Shown here in pieces: positions 1 to 5,600 of a stretch of 6,243 nt of DNA. The stretch is taken from contig JAEWIK010000231.1 in assembly GCA_023387135.1 (NCBI GenBank), positions 1 to 6,243 of the forward strand, written 5' to 3'. The notes under the pieces are model-generated. The model was not told where the DNA came from. It did not search any database and saw only the letters and a list, made by a program, of their open reading frames with translations. Source of the stretch: Actinomycetes bacterium. GTDB taxonomy: Bacteria > Actinomycetota > Actinomycetes > Propionibacteriales > Propionibacteriaceae. The stretch's first letter is position 1, and each line of letters starts with the position of its first letter. The position numbers and the translations under genes were made by a program.

Positions 1-44
1 CCGCGAGAGCGGGGGTCGCCGGCGGCGTGTTCTCGCCCTCGCGG
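1..44. repeat. GC-rich inverted repeat at the left edge, possible terminator of an upstream gene
   Basis: Bases 1-11 (CCGCGAGAGCG) pair with 34-44 (CGCCCTCGCGG) as an 11-bp stem with one mismatch, leaving a 22-base GC-rich loop. The stem begins at the first base of the window and could extend outside it. The bases after it are mildly T-rich but lack a clean T run, so a canonical intrinsic terminator is not shown. It may end transcription of a gene lying to the left, or be chance pairing in GC-rich DNA. Confidence 0.35.
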
Positions 45-88
45 TCCTGTCGTCCCTTGTCAACCGGGCGGCCGTGACGGTTCGCCGC

Positions 89-120
89 CCGCCGGCAGCG
101 GCCCTGGCAGCTTCCGGCGG
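89..120. repeat. Short GC-rich inverted repeat in the upstream region
   Basis: CCGCCGG at 89-95 is the exact reverse complement of CCGGCGG at 114-120, with an 18-base spacer. It sits about 30 bases upstream of the proposed -35 element. No T run follows. It may be a weak hairpin, a second regulator site, or chance in a GC-rich spacer. Confidence 0.2.
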
Positions 121-148
121 CCAGTCGTTATCAAGGGGAAACGGCCGC

Positions 149-178
149 TTGCACCCCTGCGTCGTGCTCGGGTAGTGT
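149..178 (+). promoter_or_regulatory. Putative sigma-70-type promoter of the GH92 gene
   Basis: TTGCAC at 149-154 resembles a -35 box and TAGTGT at 173-178 fits the TAnnnT pattern of a -10 box, with an 18-base spacer. The predicted transcription start would fall at about 184-187, just upstream of the palindromic operator at 191-208 and some 35 bases before the ATG. The spacing and the relation to the operator support the call, but each hexamer is only a moderate match. Confidence 0.45.
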
Positions 179-190
179 CTGTCCATTCCG

Positions 191-208
191 TATGACAACG
201 TTGACATA
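191..208. promoter_or_regulatory. LacI/GalR-family operator-like palindrome
   Basis: TATGACAACGTTGACATA is an 18-bp palindrome in which eight of nine base pairs are symmetric; only the fourth position in from the ATG/CAT arms (A against A) breaks it. The centre CAACGTTG is perfectly symmetric and has the central CG step typical of LacI/GalR operators; TGACAACGTTGTCA-like sites are common before actinobacterial sugar-utilisation genes. It lies between the predicted transcription start and the ribosome binding site, where a bound repressor would block initiation or early elongation. Inferred role: repression of the mannosidase gene until a sugar inducer is present. The repressor gene is not in this window. 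Confidence 0.7.
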
Positions 209-213
209 GAGGT
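209..213 (+). promoter_or_regulatory. Ribosome binding site for the ATG at 221
   Basis: GAGGT lies seven bases before the ATG, a normal Shine-Dalgarno spacing. It directly abuts the 3' end of the operator palindrome. Together with the signal peptide that begins right after the ATG, it fixes 221 as the start. Confidence 0.7.
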
Positions 214-220
214 CAGGTCC

Positions 221-340
221 ATGCAGCACCGCTCCCGCCTTCTCTCGACCCCCGCACACCTCCGGCGCGTGGCAGTGACCGCCGCCGTGGCGTTGCTGGC
301 GTCCGGGCTCTCCGTCCCGCTCGCCCAACCCGCGCACGCC
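221..340 (+). other. Signal peptide (Sec-type) of the GH92 protein
   Basis: Residues 1-40 show a basic N-region with several Arg and His (ending in RR at 15-16), a hydrophobic core VAVTAAVALLASGL at 17-30, and a cleavage motif AHA at 38-40 followed by Ala-Gly. Cleavage is expected after Ala40 or Ala41. There is no lipobox Cys, so the protein is not a lipoprotein. The RR is not in a clear twin-arginine consensus, so Sec export is favoured. Confidence 0.88.
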
Positions 341-2044
341 GCGGGGACGACGGTCGACTACACGCAGTACGTCGACCCGTTCATCGGAACCGAGGACGAC
401 TTCGGGCAGGACGGTCCGGGGGCGTTCGTGCCGCACGGCCTCGCCAAGCTCACGCCGCTGTCGAGCCCGCGCTCCCACACCGGCTACGACTACAACTCGA
501 CGATCATCAAGGGCTTCACGGCCATCACCCTCGACGGGGTGGGCGGCAACGGCGCCGGCGGCGACTTCCTGGTGTCCCCGACGTACCAGAACTACACGGC
601 GCGTCCGAGCAGCGCGAGCTACGACAAGACCTACTCCCACACCAACGAGTCGGCCGAGCCCGGGTACTACCAGGTGGGCCTGACCGAGGCCGGCAAGGCG
701 ATCAACGCCCAGGTCACCGCCGACACCCGCACCGGCGTGCAGGACTACACCTTCGCCAACGCGGGCAGGGCCTCCCTGGTGGTCGACCTCGCCAACAACT
801 TCGGCACCAGGCAGGGCGCCTCGCTCACCGTCGGTACCACAGAGGACGGCAGGGCCACGCTGGCGGGCTCGCTCAAGGGCTACTTCTACAACTCCAGCTA
901 CTCGCTCTACTACTACGCGGAGACCACCGTCCCCACCGCGACAGTCAGCACGTGGGGAGCGACGGGCTTCAGCCCGACCAGGCTCTCCCAGTCGGGCACC
1001 GACATCGGCGCAGTCCTCGGGTTCGACGTGGCCGCGGGCGACCACGTCGGCCTGAAGGTGACGCTGTCGCCGATCAGCGCCCAGCAGGCCAAGCGCGACC
1101 AGCAGGCCGAGGTGTCGGGCAAGGACTTCGCCGACGTCAGGGCCGCGGCGACCGCCGAGTGGAACCGGACCTTGGGCGCGGTCGAGGTGCAGGAAGGCTC
1201 CGACGACGACCCCACGGGCGACCTGAAGACGCTCTTCTACACCCACCTGTTCAGGATGTCGGGCTCCCCGCTCAACGCGACCTCCACCGACGGCACCTAC
1301 CGCGGTGCCGACGGCAAGCTCTACAGCGCCGAGGGCTACACCCACTACGACTCGTGGTCGCTGTGGGACGACTTCCACAAGTACTCCTCGATCGCGGCGG
1401 TCTACCCCGACGTCTACCGGGACGTCGCGCAGTCGCTGGTCGACCTGTTCGCCGAGATGACCAACAGCGGCTCGGGGTCGCTGGGCAGCCTGCTGCAGTC
1501 GGTGCCGACCGTCAGGTGGGAGCGCGCCGCCATCGTCATCGCGGACGCGATCAACAAGGGGGTCGACCTCAAGCGGCTGGACGAGGCGTACCCGTCCCTG
1601 GTCAAGCACTCCAACGGCAACTACTCCAGCACGAACGAAGCACTGGGCTTCATCCCGGGCAGCGTCGCCGACACCGTCGGCACCTCGTACGACGACTGGG
1701 GCATGTCGGTCATCGCGCAAGCTCGGCAAGCAGGCCGATGCCGCCCGCTACCTGAAGCGCTCGGCCAACTACGTCAACCTCTTCAACAAGGCGGCCCTGG
1801 CCGGCAACGCCCAGGCCCTCGCCTCGGGGACCGGCGTGGAGAACGTCGGCCTGCTGATGCCGAAGACCGCGGCCGGCTGGACGGCGAACGTCGATCCCGA
1901 GCGCTTCGAGGCGTCAGGCGCCGGTCTCTACCAGGGCACGCTGTGGCAGTACAACTGGTACGACGCCCAGGACATGGGCGGCATGATCACCCTGATGGGC
2001 GGCAAGGACAGCGCCAGGACGGCGCTCGGCTTCCTGTTCGGTGA
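221..2044 (+). CDS. N-terminal part of GH92 alpha-mannosidase as literally encoded (607 codons, prematurely stopped)
   Basis: The frame starts at ATG 221 behind a good ribosome binding site and encodes an export signal, the GH92 N-terminal domain and the first part of the catalytic domain. Recognisable GH92 landmarks are VDPFIGTEDD near residue 51, GAFVPHGLAKLTPLS near 67, TGYDYNS with GFTAITLDGVG and GDFLVSP after it, and SLWDDFHKY at 380-388, matching the family's S-L-W-D-T-[FY]-R signature. From about residue 500 the homology stops and is replaced by an Arg/Pro/Gly-rich tail of about 108 residues, which is out-of-frame translation, ending at TGA 2042-2044. The missing part of the catalytic domain carries the putative acid and base residues, so this product should not be catalytically active. 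It could at most be an exported, misfolded fragment. Confidence 0.85.
   Translation: MQHRSRLLSTPAHLRRVAVTAAVALLASGLSVPLAQPAHAAGTTVDYTQYVDPFIGTEDDFGQDGPGAFVPHGLAKLTPLSSPRSHTGYDYNSTIIKGFTAITLDGVGGNGAGGDFLVSPTYQNYTARPSSASYDKTYSHTNESAEPGYYQVGLTEAGKAINAQVTADTRTGVQDYTFANAGRASLVVDLANNFGTRQGASLTVGTTEDGRATLAGSLKGYFYNSSYSLYYYAETTVPTATVSTWGATGFSPTRLSQSGTDIGAVLGFDVAAGDHVGLKVTLSPISAQQAKRDQQAEVSGKDFADVRAAATAEWNRTLGAVEVQEGSDDDPTGDLKTLFYTHLFRMSGSPLNATSTDGTYRGADGKLYSAEGYTHYDSWSLWDDFHKYSSIAAVYPDVYRDVAQSLVDLFAEMTNSGSGSLGSLLQSVPTVRWERAAIVIADAINKGVDLKRLDEAYPSLVKHSNGNYSSTNEALGFIPGSVADTVGTSYDDWGMSVIAQARQAGRCRPLPEALGQLRQPLQQGGPGRQRPGPRLGDRRGERRPADAEDRGRLDGERRSRALRGVRRRSLPGHAVAVQLVRRPGHGRHDHPDGRQGQRQDGARLPVR
368..1072 (+). 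other. GH92 N-terminal beta-sandwich domain
   Basis: Residues about 50-284. It opens with YVDPFIGTEDDF and continues with the glycine/proline-rich GPGAFVPHGLAKLTP, GYDYN and the FTAITLDGVGGNGAGGDFLVSP region, then beta-rich sequence with TRTGVQDYTF and LVVDLANNFG. These match the order of conserved blocks in the GH92 N-terminal domain, which in known structures packs against the catalytic barrel and contributes to the active-site cleft. The usual H-x-S/T-G block of many members reads ITLDGVG here, a divergent version. Confidence 0.82.
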
Positions 2045-2655
2045 GCAGGCCCCCGACGACTGCAAGCGGATGCTCCACTCCAACGCCAACGAGATCGACC
2101 TGCAGTCGCCCTACCTCTTCAACTACGTGGGCGCTCCGAGCCGGACCCAGTACTGGGCGCGCGCCATCATCGCCGCCCCGTCCTGCAACAGGTACATCGC
2201 CACCGGGTCGACCGGGGAGGCGCCGTCGGGCAATGGCGAGTTCACCACTCCCGCCAGGATGCTGACCTACAAGAACAGCCCCCAGGGCTTCCTCCCCACG
2301 ATGGACAACGACGCGGCCACGATGTCGTCGGTGTTCGTCTCCGGCGCGCTCGGGCTGTTCCCCGTGACGGCGGGCTCCGACTCGTTCCAGATCGGCTCGC
2401 CGATCTTCGAGAAGACCACCCTTCACTACCCGGGCGGCAAGGACTTCGTCATCGAGGCAGGCGGCGTGAACGCCGACTCCTACTACATCCAGGACGCGAC
2501 GCTGAACGGCAAGGCCCTCGACAGGACCTGGCTGACCTACGACGAGCTGGTCTCCGGCGGGGTGCTGCACTTCGACATGGGAGGCACCGCCTCCCACTGG
2601 GGTGAGGACAGCCCGATGGCGTACACCATGAGCGACGAGCTGCCGAGCTCGGTGT
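1133..2655 (+). other. GH92 (alpha/alpha)6 catalytic domain, split by the frameshift
   Basis: Residues about 305-812 after repair. Landmarks in order: FYTHLFRMSGSPLN; SLWDDFHKY (Trp382, Asp383); ERAAIVIADAINKGVD; DDWGMSVIA, where the frame breaks; KLGKQADAARYLKRSANYVNLFN; HSNANEIDLQSPYLFNYVG with Glu624; and FLPTMDNDAATMSSVFVSGALGLFPV with Asp695 and Asp697. By alignment from memory, Glu624 corresponds to the general acid and Asp695/Asp697 to the D-x-D pair that acts as base in characterised GH92 enzymes such as Bt3990. The six residues after the Glu differ from the common P-x-H-H pattern, so substrate linkage is uncertain. Confidence 0.85.
1709..1731 (+). other. Frameshift site inside the GH92 catalytic domain
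   Basis: Up to GTC-ATC-GCG (1709-1717) the 221 frame encodes family sequence (WGMSVIA). From AAG at 1719 the family sequence continues one base later (KLGKQADA). One extra base (C1718) or two lost bases would explain it. An imperfect 9-base tandem repeat lies here: GCAAGC occurs at 1717-1722 and 1726-1731. There is no homopolymer run and no recognisable slippery heptamer, so programmed frameshifting is not supported. Confidence 0.88.
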
Positions 2656-5600
2656 ACGACACGACGAGCCCGCTGGTCACCAGCGCGGGCGTCTTCGAGG
2701 AGGCTGCCGCCAACGACGGCTCGATCGCCGGCGGCGTCTCCGTCTCGGCCAACGGCTTCGCCTTCGCGGGGGAGCCGGGTGCCGACCTCACGTCCCAGGT
2801 GAGCGCGACCGGCCTGCCCACCGGCTTGTCGCTGGTGGCCGGCAAGGCCGCCGACGGGACGCTGGCGCTCAGCCTCGCGGGCAAGGCTGCCCACCACCTG
2901 GTGGGCGACTCCACCGACGGCGTCACTGTCACCCTGGCAGAGGGCGCTTTCGAGGGGACCGCCCCGGCGGCCGAGGACCGCGTGCTGACGTTCAAGGTCA
3001 GGTTCGCCGGCTACTCGCTGACCCCGAGCACGACGACCATCACCGCGGCCGCCGACGGCACCGTGGACGCGACGGTGGACCTCACCCTCGCCGGCGGCGT
3101 CACCTTCGCCGGGCCGGTCGGTGCGGGCCTGCCCTCGGACGCGGTGTCCTTCCCGGGGCTCGACGAGGGGATCAGCGGCGCCGTCACCAAGACCGGGCCG
3201 ACGACGGCGCGCCTCTACCTCAGCGGGACGCTCGCCGACCCGCAGGCGTCCACCTTCATCCTCGCGCTGAAGGATGCCGCCCTGAGCGGCGCGACAGCGG
3301 CGCAGGTCAGCGGTCCCGGCACGACGGGCATCGATCCCTTCAGGATCGGCCCCGTCTCCGACGCCAGGGCCGACCTGCAGTCGCTGTACGACGAGGCCAG
3401 GCTGGTCACTCCCGACAACTACTCGGCGGGTTCGTTCGCCGCGTTGCAGACGGCGGTCACCGCCGCTGCGGCGGCACTGGCCGACCAGCAGGCTTCCGAC
3501 ACTGTCCTCAACCGCGCGCTGGTCAACCTGCAGGCCGCGATCGACGGCCTGGTCATCGGCGAGGGCGGCTACCGCCTGCTCCAGGCCGAGGCCTACGACT
3601 CGTGGTCGGGCGGCTCGCTCAAGACCGAGAGCGGCGGCACCGGGACGAACGTGGGCGGTGTGTCGCCAGGCTCCTGGCTCGCCTACCGCGGGCTCGACTT
3701 CGACGAGAAGCAGCTCGAGTCGTTCCTGATCTCCTACTCGCACAACCCTTCCAGCGCCTCGGCCAGCGCGAAGGTCGAGCTCCGGACGGGGTCCGCCGCG
3801 GGCCCGCTGGTCACGACCATCGACCTGCCGACCACCAACGGCTGGACCAACTACACCCAGCTGACGCACCGGTTCACCGACACCGAGCTGCAGGCGTTCG
3901 CCGGCAGGAACGACGTGTACCTGGTGTTCCTGGGCTCTGCCGACAAGTCATGGGTGGCCAACCTCGACTACTTCCAGTTCCTCCCTGTCGCCTCCCAGAA
4001 CCCGGGCCCGTTCCAGTACCCGCAGCTGACCCCGACCAACGTGACGCAGGTCGGCCCGAACGTCGGCCGTGACACAGCCTCGGGGGTGTACACGAACTTC
4101 GCCAACACCCACAACGAGGAGTGGGTGAAGTACGCCGGCGTCCAGTTCGGGCCGCACGGCGCCGACACCCTGTCGCTGTCGTACGACAAGCCGAACAACG
4201 ACCGCTCGATCGACAAGACGTGGATCGACGTGCGGCTCGGCAGCGCGACCGGGACGACGGTGGCCTCCACCCCGATGCTGGCGCGGACCGGCTCCGGCTG
4301 GGGCACCTACGCCACGCTCGCGATCAGCGTCGACCCGAAGGTCTTCACCGGTACCCAGGACGTCTTCTTCGTCTTCAGGATGGACCCGCCCAACACGACG
4401 CAGACCAACCCCTACGTCGCCAACGTCAAGTGGTTCCAGTTCGGTGACTCCACCGCCGCCGGCGGCACCCAGAAGACAGTCCAGTTCGAGTCGATCAGGA
4501 GCGGCAACGGACTGCTCAGCGCCGCCGGCCTGGTGAGCGGAACCGACTACTCCGGGGTCGACCTGAAGGTCGAGGTGAGCGGGGCCAACACCAGCATCAC
4601 GCAGCTCGCCGGGACGAAGAACGGGAGCTGGGTGCGCTACCAGAACGTGAACCTCGGCGACAACCTCGCCACCTCGCTGAGCGTGACCTACGACGCGCCC
4701 GGCGACAAGGCGGTCTCGCCGTCGCTCGCGGTCTACCTCGATTCGATGGCGGGCGACCCCCTGCTGGTCAAGGCGTTGCCGAACACCGCCCCGACCGGCT
4801 GGGGCTCGTTCCGGACGGTCACCATGCAGCTCCCGCAGCCGATCACGCGCAACCACGCCCTGTACTTCCAGTTCCGCAGTTCGCCGACCGACACGGCCCC
4901 GTACGCGGGCAACTTCGACTCCTTCACCCTGGGTTACGGCGGCGACAAGACGGCGCTGCAGGCCGAGGTGACGGGTGTCGCCGAGCTGGCCGGCCAGGGC
5001 GATCGCTACCTCGCGGCTGACTTCGCGGTCTTCACCAGGGCGCTGGACGCGGCGCGCGACGTGCTGGCAGACCCCGCCGCGACCACCGCCGAGGTCACCG
5101 GCGCCCTGCGGACGCTGAAGCTCGCCGCCGACCAGCTCGAGTGGAAGGTCGTCAAGCAACTCGACGAGCTGATCGCCAAGGCGCGGGCGGTGGACGAGCG
5201 TCACGTCACTCCCGAGTCGTACGCGACCCTGACCGCGGCGCTGGACACGGCCACCTCGCTGGACTCCGAGACGAGTTCGTACTCGGACTACCAGGCCGCG
5301 CTGGCGGGCCTGAATGCCGCCTACAGCGGGCTCAGCGGGGTCGACAGGACGGCGCTCGCCGAGATCCTCGTGACGGCGGGCGGCCTCGGGGCGAGTTCCT
5401 ACACGACATCGTCCTGGGCCGCGTTGAACGACGCGGTGCAGGCGGCGCAGCAGGTGGCGGACGACGTCGACGCGACGCAGGCGCAGGTGAACGACGCGGC
5501 CGCCCAGGTCGCCGATGCCATCGACGGGCTCGTCACGCGCGGCGATCCCACGGCGCTGCAGGCCCTCATCGATGCCAGCGCCGTGGTCAGCGGCAAGCTC

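Noticed and set aside
62..82. Small AACCG/CGGTT inverted repeat
   Set aside because: Only five base pairs with an 11-base loop; expected by chance in such GC-rich sequence.
201..206. TTGACA as a -35 promoter box
   Set aside because: It matches the consensus but lies only 15 bases before the ATG, so its -10 would be inside the coding region. It is better explained as half of the operator palindrome.
131..1729. Long minus-strand open frame (about 530 codons)
   Set aside because: Its product is a low-complexity Val/Gly/Arg/Asp-rich sequence with no recognisable domain, lying antisense to clear GH92 coding sequence and reaching over the promoter and operator. Long antisense open frames are expected at this GC content.
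1709..1731. Programmed ribosomal frameshifting or phase variation
   Set aside because: There is no slippery heptamer, no homopolymer or short tandem tract, and no obvious reason for a secreted glycosidase to use recoding. The 9-base imperfect repeat would change length in frame, so it does not explain an on/off switch.
952..1755. Plus-strand open frame overlapping the GH92 gene in a third frame
   Set aside because: The product is Arg/Gly/Pro-rich out-of-frame translation of GH92 coding sequence; no homology can be seen.
2041..2265. Possible reinitiation at GTG 2041, overlapping the premature TGA
   Set aside because: The GTG is in neither the upstream frame nor the GH92 continuation frame, and gives a short Pro/Thr/Ser-rich peptide. 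It does not rescue the enzyme.
1914..3869. Long minus-strand open frame (about 650 codons)
   Set aside because: Antisense to the GH92 and Ig-like coding frame; composition is Arg/Gly/Val-rich without motifs. It is a codon-bias shadow.
3948..5204. Long minus-strand open frame (about 420 codons)
   Set aside because: Antisense to the CBM6-like and FIVAR-like modules, with no domain or ribosome binding site support.
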